DNA of 64,000 nucleotides from Rhexocercosporidium sp. MPI-PUGE-AT-0058. Lineage: Eukaryota > Ascomycota > Leotiomycetes > Helotiales. This document shows positions 21,754 through 32,997 of the stretch, piece after piece. The stretch spans positions 3,348,001-3,412,000 of the forward strand of contig JAGTJL010000002.1 of the NCBI GenBank assembly GCA_020746875.1, read 5' to 3'. Both the position numbers and the translations under genes were made by a program. The notes beneath the pieces were generated by a model. It was not told the DNA's origin. It made no database searches and saw nothing but the letters and a program-made list of their open reading frames with translations. Positions within the stretch are counted from its first letter, which is position 1. Each line of letters begins with the position of its first letter.

Positions 21754-24599
21754 TCATTCCGAAAAGTGGAGTCTTTGTAACTGTTTTCACTCGGAATAGT
21801 TCGTCGTTGTGCTGGACGCGGTATAGTGAACCAGAATTGCGACGTTGGTCGACAAGCGCACTTTATCATCCCCAGAAATTCCGTCCAGACGCCCGAAGTT
21901 CTCTGACGCTCTTTCAGGACGCGAACCATGGCGACCTGCAGAGGTACTACGAGAAGACCTTGACCACTCAACGACTTGGGCAAATCAGACGTTGGATCGA
22001 GGAAATCAAATTGTGTTTCGTGCTTGCCTTGATTATCCGTAATCCGACATGCTCATCTAACCTATAATGTTCGCCGTCCAGACAAAAGGGTCGTCTGATT
22101 TGCCACGTATCGTCTGCCTCGTTTTCAAGTGTCCGCCCTTTTTGATGTTGTTAACCGAGACCATTCGACGAGAGGGCGCGGCATGGAAGTCCATGTTTTT
22201 CCGGGAGGAAGCCGGCGAGGAAGGACGCATCGTCGGACCAGTGGCGATAAGAGCTTACGATGGGGATACTGGTAAGCAGGGCGTGCCCTTTGAGCTATCG
22301 CAAGTTTCTGCAAGAACTTGTGACCAGGAGGCTGCGTGAGGATGTTCAGGAGCACAATCTGACTAGGACGGGCTGGCAGGGATGCAGAAAGCTGCCATCG
22401 ATTTGGATCTTAACGTTTTTGAGACTTCGTGGATGTTGCTTTGGATCTAGGTTGAGCGAAGAGAAATGCGCGGGGGAAGTGGATGAAACAGAGAGAGAAC
22501 CCCGCTACATATATCAACGGCAGTACGTTTACAGCAGGACAGCCTTTACTTTAATCGGCGTGGATATGCAATGCCCGGGCGGCTGAGCTTTCCACAGATC
22601 AATTTTGTGGGGTATGGGCCATGGACGAGTGGACAGCATCGAGGCGGTGCGAAAAGACAAGCTCGCAAAGGAGGGCAGCTAATGTCTCATGATGACCATA
22701 TTAGGAAAGCTGGCGCAGGTCCAGGACGGTAATAGTCCAGCCTCATCAACTTTTGTGTGTTAGATGGTAACGAAGGTGGGCCATCGACGATCGAGAGGGT
22801 GAAGAGATACCGCATATCTCGTCCAATGTGTCAAGGCCTTCTTTACGCAATGATTAGAAACCCACCAGCCTTTCGTTGATTTGCAGAGCGGGAATAATAT
22901 CAAGCACAAATCGGAGGCTTGTCACCTTTCCTTTTCAATTGCGGCAAATAATCGGCATTGATGAGAAGCTACTAAGCTCAGTTCGTACTTGCATTGTAGG
23001 TGAGATCTTCCTTTGCTTCCTCCTCCCGCTCGCCTTTCCTAAGGTGAGGAATGGAGTGCTAAGTGGTAAGCGCCCACGAAGGGAACTATTGGCAAAAACT
23101 AACGCTACTGATGCTGATGCTGTCACACTCAGCTGTGTGGTATGCGTGAGGCTGGCATTGCAGTGCTCAAGTCGACAAACTGATAACTTTGCGATAAAAT
23201 TAGGAATATCTTCGATTCTTCTTCAAAAGACTTACTGTAACTCAAAATTGACTAGATTAATGGAAGTTGCAATAGACTGATCAAAGTAGATGGAGCAAGA
23301 AGGGGGAAAAGCAAAAATTGAGGGGTTGTGCCAAACACGGCTTGTGATGGTGGGTTGCACAGCAGATTCTGCCGACCTCGGAACAACTCCTTGACCGCCT
23401 TTGAGGCTCTTGAACATAGCTTCACATCACTCGATAGAGGTTGGAAAGCTCAAGGAAACTTCATCGATGATTTTGATGGTGACTGGGGACTCTTCTTGAA
23501 TGAATGTCGTCAAAGATACATAAGCTAGCGCTGCTCGGCAAACCGGACATGGTCACATGACTTTGCTAAACCTTCTTCTGAACGCTCCAGCTTCGTTTCT
23601 CAACTTGAGATATCCGCACCTCAACAGCATCGCTCGGACACTACTCCTGTCAGCTAAACACTGCCTTTTATTGCAGGCAACCGATCTCTATCTAGCATCC
23701 TCATCTAAGAGAGTTTATACTCGAGAGACACCGCCACTTCTTCTTCACGTGCATGTTTTTCTCAAACTCTTCCAGGGTGTTCTGATATAATGCCGGGCCT
23801 TAAGAGCTAGCCAAGCGACGGAGAGTTCTTTGATGCATATGCCAAGATCAGTTAAGCTCTTGGATCTTCTAATGTCCGATTTCTTAGATTGAAATGTGTA
23901 AGCTCTTTTGGCAACAGCAGAAGCAAGACCTCTGAGCGGATATACCACCCTCGAATTCCGGACATCCCTTCTCAGTCATCATATATTGATTGAGCATACC
24001 CTTGACAAAATATCGCGACAAGTGTATACTTGCAAGGAGCCCTTGTTGTCTCATCAATTCTGATACTGATGAAGGACTACTTTCAGTCAGCAGAATCAAC
24101 CATATCTGCCAAGCGGCTCTGAATTCCTCACGCCCGGAACACGTATGCCTGGTATGGCCAGTGTTTTCCTGGGATGTTCGGCTTCCACGGGTCCCAGAAG
24201 ACCAACAGGCATAATCGACGATTTACTCCAAAGTGACTGGGGCTCGTTCTTACCAGAGGGTGGCCTTGTCGGGCAAACTTCGGTACTAACGTGTCGATCG
24301 CAACCACGGCCCGCTAGTTCCGGTATATGGCAGCGACAGTTTCCTCCCTCAACTTCTTCCAAGTACTATCACCAAAGAGCATAGTCACCCGATCATATTG
24401 CCGACCGGAAACTATTTGGGTATACTTCAAGTGGCTGCTATGTCACAGGGACCGCTCTCCTCTCCTAACTCCACCTCATATCCCAAGAAACTATTGAGGA
24501 GCACGTTTGAGAACGCTCAGGCGTCAACTATCAGTCGTTCACTTGGTCGATATTCAAACAAAACGAAATATTTCCTTCTTGTATCTTAAGGCGTCGATA
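21754..24599. other. Gene-poor 2.8 kb gap
   Basis: No gene is supported. Open frames of 60-134 codons on both strands have no domains. Two short coding-like segments about 750 bp apart share a pattern of IDD, then DWG, then FL (near 23460-23500 and 24205-24255), possibly relics of a duplicated or degenerate gene. The right end is the promoter of the acyltransferase. Confidence 0.45.
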
Positions 24600-26150
24600 A
24601 TGAACTTCTACAAATATCTTCTTTGGCGGGAGGTGTCTCCAGGCCGTTACGAGCGGAGTATCGACGAGGCTGAGCAATTTTACACGTCGATGGCTAAGAC
24701 ATGGGAAGCAACTGGACACACCTATTTTGCAATCACAGCTTGTACTGGTATTTCGATTCCAAGAACATATCTCTCAGATGCCTCGACTCTCGATGCCCGC
24801 GTCGAGAAAGCTTTCCGCTGGGCGTGGAAGAAACTCCGATATGACCATCCAACGCTTGCAGCCCCAGCGGAGTATGATCACCGAACTAAGAGATGTAAGA
24901 AAGTGTACAAGACGTTGAGGGATGAGCAAGAACTGGAGACGTGGATGACCGAGACTTTCAAAGTTGTGGAGAATGGTTGGACTGGAGAGGCCTTCGCCAG
25001 CACGGATCCTCCTGTTGGAAGATACGCAACTTTGTTTCTCATTACCCCACCCGAGATTGGCGAATTGGAGGAACAGCACCTTCGACGAGACATCCTTTTC
25101 CGAAGTCATCATGATCTCATCGATGGTATTGGTAGCCTCACACTCCTCAATAACTTTCTTCGCCACGCTGCTATGGCCTTCGAAGCTGAGACGGAACAGC
25201 CAATTGACTTTGGAGATGAATATAGAAATTTGTCACCGCCTCTGCGGATTGCGGCCGGAATGCCACAGTCTCCAAGTACGGATCAGAAGACGAAATTGGC
25301 CAAGATCCAGTCAGCCAACACTGCCGCTCGAGCAGGTGTGAATGTCCTTAGTCTACCGTTCTCTTCCACGGTTCAAGAACCAGGTAATTCCCAGCGATCA
25401 GCGATTCATTTTTCATCCGAAGAGAGCAAAGATGTAGTAGCGAAGGCCAAGTCATGTCGAGCAACGATTACGCAGGTCTTCCACGCAGCAATCGCACTGG
25501 TAGTCCGTGACTTGCAGCCAAAGAAAAGCCATTCTCGAGAAGTTCGTTACTTCAGCTACTCACTTGTCAATCTCCGACACTGTTGCATACCTCCATACCA
25601 CAAGCCACGCCATGCAGCCTCGGTTTATCATTGTGTATCCGCAAATCATCTGGTCGTTGATCTCACCGTACCTGCAGAGTCGACTCCATCCACGGAACAA
25701 ACATCTGAGGAGTTCCTTTCCACCCTCAATCAAGTCCGGGATTTCTACCAGAATGCCAAAATCGACGCCGATTATCTGAGCATCGTCCCATCGCTATTCT
25801 CTGCCGTCACTCCCGCGTACCCTGCTATCCCTTGTGAAGTCCCAGCACCTAACCAGTGCCCTTCCGTGTCGTTATCGAGCATGGGAATCGTGGATAGGAT
25901 CGTGCAACCAAGGCAAGGTCCGTTCGAGGTCATCGAACCTTGGGTTCTAGGCGCTGAGTACTCCACAGGTATTGGTGTGTTCTTGGGGAGTTGGACTGGG
26001 GTGTTATGCTTAAGTGCTAGCTATAACGAGGCTTTCCACTCGAAGGTAGAGGTGCTAGACTTCTTAGAGAGGGTGAAGCGGGTCGTTATCGAGGGGTTGG
26101 AGGTACACAGTCGGACTGAAGTGACAGGCTTGCCGCTCAGGACAGCGTAG
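24600..26150 (+). CDS. Condensation-domain-like O-acyltransferase (alcohol acetyltransferase/Tri3-like family)
   Basis: An intronless frame of 516 residues begins at the ATG before NFYKYLLWREV; the frame is open for 31 more codons upstream, but that part lacks protein character. The motif SHHDLIDGIGSL provides the HHxxxDG catalytic pattern (His171, Asp175) of the chloramphenicol acetyltransferase/condensation fold shared by BAHD, alcohol acetyltransferase and fungal Tri3-type enzymes. The N-terminal YLLWREVSPGRYERSIDEAEQFYTS segment and the late SSMGIVDRIV plus GVFLGSWTGVLCLSASYN stretch also fit that fold. It would move an acyl group from acyl-CoA to a hydroxyl group of a small molecule. No synthase, P450 or transporter sits beside it, so it does not look part of a secondary-metabolite cluster within this window. 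The substrate is unknown. Confidence 0.8.
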   Translation: MNFYKYLLWREVSPGRYERSIDEAEQFYTSMAKTWEATGHTYFAITACTGISIPRTYLSDASTLDARVEKAFRWAWKKLRYDHPTLAAPAEYDHRTKRCKKVYKTLRDEQELETWMTETFKVVENGWTGEAFASTDPPVGRYATLFLITPPEIGELEEQHLRRDILFRSHHDLIDGIGSLTLLNNFLRHAAMAFEAETEQPIDFGDEYRNLSPPLRIAAGMPQSPSTDQKTKLAKIQSANTAARAGVNVLSLPFSSTVQEPGNSQRSAIHFSSEESKDVVAKAKSCRATITQVFHAAIALVVRDLQPKKSHSREVRYFSYSLVNLRHCCIPPYHKPRHAASVYHCVSANHLVVDLTVPAESTPSTEQTSEEFLSTLNQVRDFYQNAKIDADYLSIVPSLFSAVTPAYPAIPCEVPAPNQCPSVSLSSMGIVDRIVQPRQGPFEVIEPWVLGAEYSTGIGVFLGSWTGVLCLSASYNEAFHSKVEVLDFLERVKRVVIEGLEVHSRTEVTGLPLRTA

Positions 26151-27079
26151 CAGCACTGCCCTAGAACTTCACTGGAAGGCAATAGTGAATAACGTGGGAT
26201 TTTAGAATCTCTTTGTCCGTTATATCAAAATGTCTAGCAACTGCAAGTTGACAGGTCGCTTAACGACACGTGACATCCTTCTTTCAAAACAACAAACGGA
26301 AATATGCTTTTCAACTCTCACATTTAAGTTGCAATACTTGTCAACAATAAACATGGAGAGCCTTGGTGCTGTATACCACTAATTGTTTTGTGTACCTGGA
26401 TTCAGGCATTCCAAGTTCAGTGTGTCTTTCGTTGTGCCACCATCTTACGACAAGTCCAATGACCCGTAACGTTCGATAGCATGGCTTCGCCCCCCCCCCC
26501 CCCCCACTCGCTGAACTGGCAGTTTCATAACTGAGATACAGATTTTATTGGCATCGCTCGTGAAAGACACAGGGTTCTTTCCTGTATCACTACAACGAAT
26601 GGCAATGTTTCACCAAGCCTGGAGCAACTCAATATAATTGGCCAATTTCAATTGTCAAGAAGCAAGTTGTTGTTTTTGAAACGTAAGATTCCGGCATGGC
26701 TTTCAGCATCGTCGAAGATTTAGTCCTCCGAGAGCAGAATGTCTTCTGTTGTTTGGTTGTGGCCTGGATCTAGAACACTATTCTCTTTGCGCGGAACAAC
26801 TCGAATTTAATGCATCCAACAGGAGAACCACGAACACTATGACGTCAGTGCTATCTTTGCAAATACCAGTGTTTGTTCATCGATTGAAGCTGTTCATTGC
26901 GGTGAAGACGATAGTCTTGGCACAAGGACATATACTCTCCAGCTTCGCGCCTTTCCCTTGATATTGATCGCCAGCTCTGTCTTCCTCCAGCTTTGAATAA
27001 CCCATCGTGCCTTTTCAGCTACAACATCATTTCTTCATATACAAAAGTATCCTCACTTACTCATCCCAGCCCAGACAGC
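26151..27079. other. Intergenic region containing a poly-C tract
   Basis: No gene is supported apart from the homopolymer listed separately. An open frame at 26749-26961 has no recognisable content. Confidence 0.5.
26490..26505 (+). repeat. Homopolymer run of 16 C
   Basis: An uninterrupted run of sixteen cytosines lies in noncoding DNA between the acyltransferase and the small basic protein. Such runs vary in length between strains and are error-prone in assemblies. Confidence 0.95.
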
Positions 27080-27562
27080 ATGTCTCTCAGTCCAATGTCC
27101 ACATCTAGCTCAGATAGGACCACCACAGCCTGCAAGCCCAAGTCTCTCTCAACTGGTCGTGCTCAACATCGACAGCAACGCCACACTCAGAGAGCTTCCC
27201 AGAGAAAAACATCTAGACGAGCAGCCCGCCGAAACCACGCAGCAGTCATCTTAGAGCTCACTCCAGTCATGCGACGCGGGCAGGGCCACGTCTTTGCCGT
27301 TGAGCCTGCCTCTTCCGAGGAAGCTCAATCTCCGCCACGGCGTTCAGAGCATCTTCCAGAACACATCTCAAAACAGATCGTAAAATGTCGACGGGACGAG
27401 TCATCTGGCGATGTGACACCAGAAGACCTTGAGGATCAGCGTTGGAATAGACCCTAACTGGAGGCGAAGGATCCTCTCTTCGGACAGAAAGTCATCAACC
27501 AAGATCTCGAAGATTACTTCTTTGGACTTGGTCGTAGCCGTCTCCAAGAACAAGATGCCTGA
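27080..27562 (+). CDS. Small basic hypothetical protein, frame interrupted by TAA or an unrecognised intron
   Basis: From the ATG at 27080, a Ser/Thr-rich start leads to a strongly basic stretch (QRASQRKTSRRAARRN) and an acidic end, stopping at TAA 27455-27457. The same frame then continues for 34 codons that look coding (KDPLFGQKVINQDLEDYFFG) before a TGA at 27560-27562. A 51 bp segment running from GTGACA to CTAACTGGAG could be an in-frame intron with a CTAAC branch site; removing it would skip the stop. Otherwise the gene has a nonsense mutation. The basic region could bind nucleic acid, but no domain is recognised. Confidence 0.42.
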
Positions 27563-29487
27563 CGAAAGGAAGTAGTTTTTGCTATCTAAATGGGGATAGG
27601 TGCATGGCCAGGCCCCGGCAGGATCCTACTTACATACTCGGAATGCTAGATTGAGAAACAGGGAGGGAGGGCAATCTGGTTTACGGAAAACTTTTGCTTG
27701 CGAGTTTCAAGTTTAGTTATTCTTTCATTTCGACTACACAAGCAATCTGTATTTCAAACTTGTATGATCAACATATGTTTTCCTTGCAAGTGACATATAT
27801 GTTCCTAATGTCTCAAGGTTTTTGGATCTAAATTGATACTCTATGTATACGTTTTCCGGTTTATAATACATTACCTTGACTTTTTAACTTTCCTCAAGTT
27901 TTCAGACTGCTTGAAATACCAAAAAATTAATGTCGAATAATATGAATGCTGATACTAATTTTCCCAAGGGAACATGATATTCTTGCGTTGTGGAAAGGCT
28001 GACACAGTTAAAAACAAAGGGGAAATTTTCAGCACCTGCAAATATGCAAGCAATGCTATCAAATTTAGAACAGCAAGAGTGTGAAAAGTAAATGGGAAGA
28101 TTGAATCGCAGATCCGAGGAGAAGGAACACTTTCTTTGTTCGATCAAATGCGCCCCTGAAATAATCTCGCTTACTGCCTCCGGGCCGGAAAAGTAAACAA
28201 AGACGATAACATTGTCAGAAAACTCTTTCAGATTAGACTGCCAAATATTACCGCGAAAGCCAAATTGAAATTTCATTTGCAAGTCTGCAAGTGGCATTAT
28301 GAGATTGGGTAGATTCGGGATCATAACGGTCTTTCTGTCTTCCGACTCGAAACTAAGACAATAAAATGAATTTTTCGCGAGTAATATAACTTGCCAGACC
28401 GGAGTTGGTAAACAGACTCGGATAAAGAAATCACAACAGAGACGCTACCACACAGAATAGCTCCAGGTCACAGAGCGTGGCATCCGAATCTTTCCCCGCT
28501 CTTCAATTCTCCCTTTCTTCGATCACATCACTATGATGACTTCCAACTCCAGCAATACCATTCAGTGATTGACGCAATCCGTTTCTAACACATTCGATGC
28601 AGGTGAGATTTGTGTCTCACCCACTTCCAGCTCGGTGAAACCACTGTCTCTATCAGCTACACCTCTTGAAGACGCGGCTGAATCAGGACTCCTCCAGTAT
28701 CACTTCCAACTCGGAAACTTTGGACTCAATTCTAACCTGCCAAAATGATCTAGAAACACCCTCTCTGTCTCTAAGACCCAAGCTACTTCGACGTAGCATC
28801 CTCTTCTTCACAAATCCCCTCATACCTACACCACGACTATCTACCTAATCCTCCCCCAGTACCAAACCCTCCCTCGCCCCCTCTTCCACACCGCTATCGC
28901 AGTCTCGGCCGTACGCAGCTCCAGATATAAGGGGCAACTTGTTGAACTAGCGTGGGATGATACAGGGTTCGGGAAAGTGAATGCTGGGGGATAGAACAAT
29001 TGGCTGAGGATTGGATGGGTGAGTAGAGGAATTCTGGGGCCCATTGCTAGATGGTTGGGAGTGAGACTGTGAGGATGGGCCACTAGACTCGAAGATGTGA
29101 AATGCTTGAGACTCCAGTTTCGAGTACCAGATATGCATGCGCGCAAGTGTCACGGGACCAGGGTCGACAGACATTGTCAATAGTGGGATGGTATATCTTG
29201 ATTCCTGATGAATGAACGTTCTCCCAGATGAAGATCACTTGATCAATATCTGCTCAATCCATATGTTGAGCAAGAAGGAAAATGGAGTGGATAACGGGAA
29301 CGAATTTTAAAATTCGTATTTAATTGTTTGCTTACATATGTACTGTGATTTCCGCTACCTACCCAGTCGTGTTCCAAATTCCCAAAACTTCCGTAAACTG
29401 TCCCGTGTATCCAATCTACGCATCCCAGAAATATGTACAAAAACCCTTTACTAATCACATTATCCATTCTCTTATGTGCAACTCCCG
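27563..29487. other. Intergenic region, no gene recognised
   Basis: AT-rich sequence. The longest frame (27902-28324 on minus, 140 codons) has no domain or splice support and its composition follows the local AT content. A pyrimidine-rich part lies near 28840-28900. The right end is the 3' flank of the CorA gene. Confidence 0.5.
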
Positions 29488-32252
29488 TCAAACTATTTTG
29501 TACAGCCATTTGGCAGTGAAGAAACAGCTCATTCCGAAAACTAGAAGTCCTCCGGTAAGACACCAGAACCACGTCAAGTCGCCCTCGGACTCCTGACCTG
29601 GGACCCAGACGTTCATTCCCCAGAGACCAGTGATGATGTTCATGGGAAGAACGATGGTGCCGAGCACAGTGAGCTTCCCGAGGACATCAGCAGTTTGTTC
29701 TTGTCTCTCGTTCATACGGATATTGATTTGGGCTAAGTAATTAGCGTGAGAACGGGCGAGGATCCTGCGTTTGTTAGCGAAGTTAAATGATTTGGGGAGG
29801 GGGGTGTATGTACTTCTCGTAATGTGAGAGATTCCCAGTCATGGTCACAATATGATCCTGGATATCACCGAGATAGAGTCCGATCTCGCTTCGGGGGGCA
29901 ATCTCCCAATGCTCATTACATCGCTTCGCGAATCCTTTGATGACATCTGCCTTGTTCCCCAGGAGCCTGTACAGCCCCATCACTTTCTTTCTACAATCTC
30001 CCACTCGTCGCAACATGTCGCCGCCGCTCTCACCACTCGTACCATCTCCTGCTTCCGATTGCTTCTCGTTGTAGTTTTTGCCATCCTTTGTTGATGGTGC
30101 ATGAAGCTTCAGGATCGCATCGTCGATATCATCGACTTCATCTTCAATACTTTGAATCAGAGGGGCAAAGACATCTGTGATATCGTCGATGATGGCGTAG
30201 GAGATCCAATCCGACGAGAGGATCAAATAGTCGCTCAATTGTCGAATTCGGCGGCGAACATTTGCCGGGTGAGGTGTCATGGAGAAATGAAAGCTGATGA
30301 CTCCCTCGCGGAATACCACGACATACATGTTTACCGGCTCCAGGAAGTCTTCGTTGTTCATGTCTTGTTCGAAAGAGCGGTAGTTGACAAAGTAATAATT
30401 TCGGAACAACTCCACTTTCTCCCGAGCTTCTTGCAACATAATATCTTCTGCAGTCAGAGGATGGATCCCGAACGTTTTGGACAAGACTTTCATCTCAGCA
30501 TCTGTTGGGGACAAAACATCAAGCCACCAAGTGGGACGTTCTCCAAAACGCTTCGACTTCTCTGTCTGGGGAGGCGGAATGGTTGGTGATGATTTGGTAG
30601 GAGGAGATTTAAACTGCCCGTTGGGTGTAGCGTCACCAGAGGTGTTCCCCGATGTTCGTTTCGGCTCTCCTTTCGTGTCTCCAGTAACTGAGCCGCCACG
30701 TCTCGAATCAGGTCGTGGAGGATCAATCAGAGACCCTTGCCTGGTGTGAATCCTCGAATCTCCATTAGGTCCATCGACGTGGCGGAGGTAAGTATCATCT
30801 CGTGGGCGGTCTGGTTCATCGTCTTCCGAATCCGAACTATCGCTTAATTCAGGTGGATCTGGGATGAAAAGCTCTCGGAAACTTCCTCCAGGCTGTACCA
30901 ATTCCGAAATTGTTTGACTGTGAATAGTGCTCTGGAAATCTTCGTTGAAATACGTGAATCGGTAAGGGGCATCATCCTCGGCCCGGTGCCAACCTTTATG
31001 AATTGGTCGTAAGCGACCGCCAATCAGCTGTGGTTCTGTGATCTTCTTTGCCCGACGTTCTTCACTTCTACCTTCTTTCTCAAACCGGCTCCACTCGTCC
31101 AACATGGCCAAATCAGGCCATTTACCCCTTCTTCGACGAGGCCCACCTCGCCGGAAAGCATCCTCCTGTCTTTGGGCCATGTCCTCTTCGGCCATTTCTG
31201 ACATGCCTTCCACTGGAAAACAGACATCTCCTTCGGCCTCGAGGGCAATGGTATGCCTTCTTCCTTGAAACATAGACTCCTTATGAGGTGATTCTGCCAT
31301 TGAAGTGTCATCCACAGCGTTGTCGCTATCTCCATCTCTGTCATCCCGCATAGAGGCTCTAGATGGAGCAAAATCGTCCCTTACCATCATGTCCCCAAAG
31401 CTCATGTCTCGATTGGAGGCCCCCAGTGTAGGGCTACCAGGCACCGATGGTGGGTAATTAACATTGTACTCATCGTTGTACATGGGAAAGGTGGGACTTT
31501 GACGATCAAATATGGTTTTCTTCCTGCTTCTCGATGAACCCTTGCTCGAAGACCGTCGGCCACTCGGGCTTGGAGCAATAGATCTCGAAGAATGTCCACT
31601 CTGCCCAAGCATCGCCCCAGAGCTTTTGGCTCTCGCAGACGATGAAATGAGAGGCGCCCTCTCATCAACTACATCTTCTTCCTCATGACTGTCCTTACGC
31701 GCTGTTCGAGGTCGGCGACTAATGTTCTCGGTTGAGACAAATGGATTTTGATATTGGGGTCGATAGGATGACGGACTGTCGTAAAGTGGCACCCCAAAGG
31801 CACTCTGGCCCATCGTCGAGGCTCTACGAGGTCGTAGACTTTGTTGTTCTCTAACCAAAGCTTAGCTGCATGCGACGGGATCTCATGGGAGGGACGTGCC
31901 TGTGGTCTAACAGCGCTTCACTCTCGATGCTTGTATTACTCAAATTGCGTCCCTGGAGGCGATAGAAGCTAGCTCTCGCCGCACTATCTGTATTCATCCG
32001 TAACTGCGATGTCTCTGGCATCCCTGAACCATCTTCTGTTGATGCTGAGAAAGATTGCCTCCTTCTCTTCTTCTTCCCTCCTCGATGATTTCTCTTCTTC
32101 TTTGGTATTGGAGTGCTCGCATCTGGACGCAACGTCGCCGTGGAGCTCGTAGCATTCCCAGGTGGAGGCTGTATAGCAGTCGGCTCTGGCCTGTGAGGTA
32201 TCTCGTCGGCATTCTTGAGAGGAGAGCCTCGTCGTGGAGGTGGCGCGGCCAT
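29488..32252 (-). CDS. CorA-type magnesium transporter (Alr1/Mnr2-like)
   Basis: Three exons (32252-31900, 31850-29814, 29764-29488) give 888 residues. The long N-terminus is disordered and rich in Ser, Arg and acidic residues, with a basic patch (IPKKKRNHRGGKKKRRR). The soluble CorA domain begins near WWLDVLSPTDAEMKVLSKTFGIHPLTAEDI, and the stalk helix includes LRRVGDCRKKVMGLYRLLGNKADV. The C-terminal exon has two TM helices with the selectivity motif GMN in GLWGMNVWVPGQ and ends in FFTAKWLYKIV. Fungal members with this layout move magnesium across the plasma membrane (Alr1) or out of the vacuole (Mnr2); the extended N-terminus cannot decide which. The first intron has a GC donor (CAG|GCACGT) and is needed to keep frame. 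The second intron has donor GTACAT and a GCTAAC branch site. Confidence 0.95.
31851..31899 (-). other. GC-AG intron in the CorA gene
   Basis: This 49 bp intron starts GCACGT after an exon ending CACAG and ends GGTTAG, with an AGCTAAG branch-like site. No GT donor nearby keeps the reading frame, because the downstream frame is closed by TAA just upstream of the acceptor. Confidence 0.65.
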
Positions 32253-32997
32253 GATGGAGAGATAAGAAGTCGCAGATGCAGCTTCAAGCCTGCCGTCTAC
32301 TCCGGAGCACAAGTGCAGCGCTGATTGATATGACCAAGATCTGCGAGGACATATGAGGCTTTTTCGAGAATATTTCGGTGCAATCGAGGACTAGAGTGGC
32401 ATTTGCGACGGATAAGTTGGCGACGCACTAAAAAAGACTTCCAGCGTCCTTGGACATAGGCGCGCACTTTCGGCAGTTGTCACACAGTCTATCCTCAACT
32501 CCAATTGCGCAGCTTAGGTACACAAGATGTGAGAGGCATCACAATGCGCTGGAGAGGGTTTAGTTGTTGTTGGTGATGGTATTTGTTTTCGTTGCGCTTT
32601 GAAGTAGAAGAAAGCGAGGGGCTGCCAGCAAAATCGCATTCTTAGATCCTCGGACGTCATACCCAAGGTTCCCATTGGCCAACATTTCTCACGTGCCTCA
32701 TTACCCCTTTCGTTTTTTTTCCTTTTCCAACACCAAGGAATATATTTTTGTAACGCGCCATACGCTACTGGTACAGATCAGCTTATCGATTCTGTATCTT
32801 TTCTTGATGCTTGTATAATTTCATCATCACGGGTCAGAAAGCCTTCAAAGACTTCCGGCATGTACCAATTTTCAGGTGTGGTTTTTTGGTTCTGGATGTG
32901 TTTTTTTTTCCTTTTTTGGCAATCAAAGTGCTGATTGCTTGCAAAAGTACAGAGGTGCTTCTCGACTTATTTCCAAGCCACCGGTTCCTCTCTACCA
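32253..32997. other. Intergenic region: CorA promoter and HET-gene 3' flank
   Basis: No gene seen. There are short T-runs near 32710 and 32900. It holds the upstream region of the CorA gene. Confidence 0.5.

Noticed and set aside
22876..23280. 134-codon plus-strand frame in the gene-poor gap
   Set aside because: No recognisable domain and no protein-like pattern; treated as chance.
27902..28324. 140-codon minus-strand frame
   Set aside because: Composition follows the AT-rich DNA, no domain or neighbour support, and no intron signals extend it.
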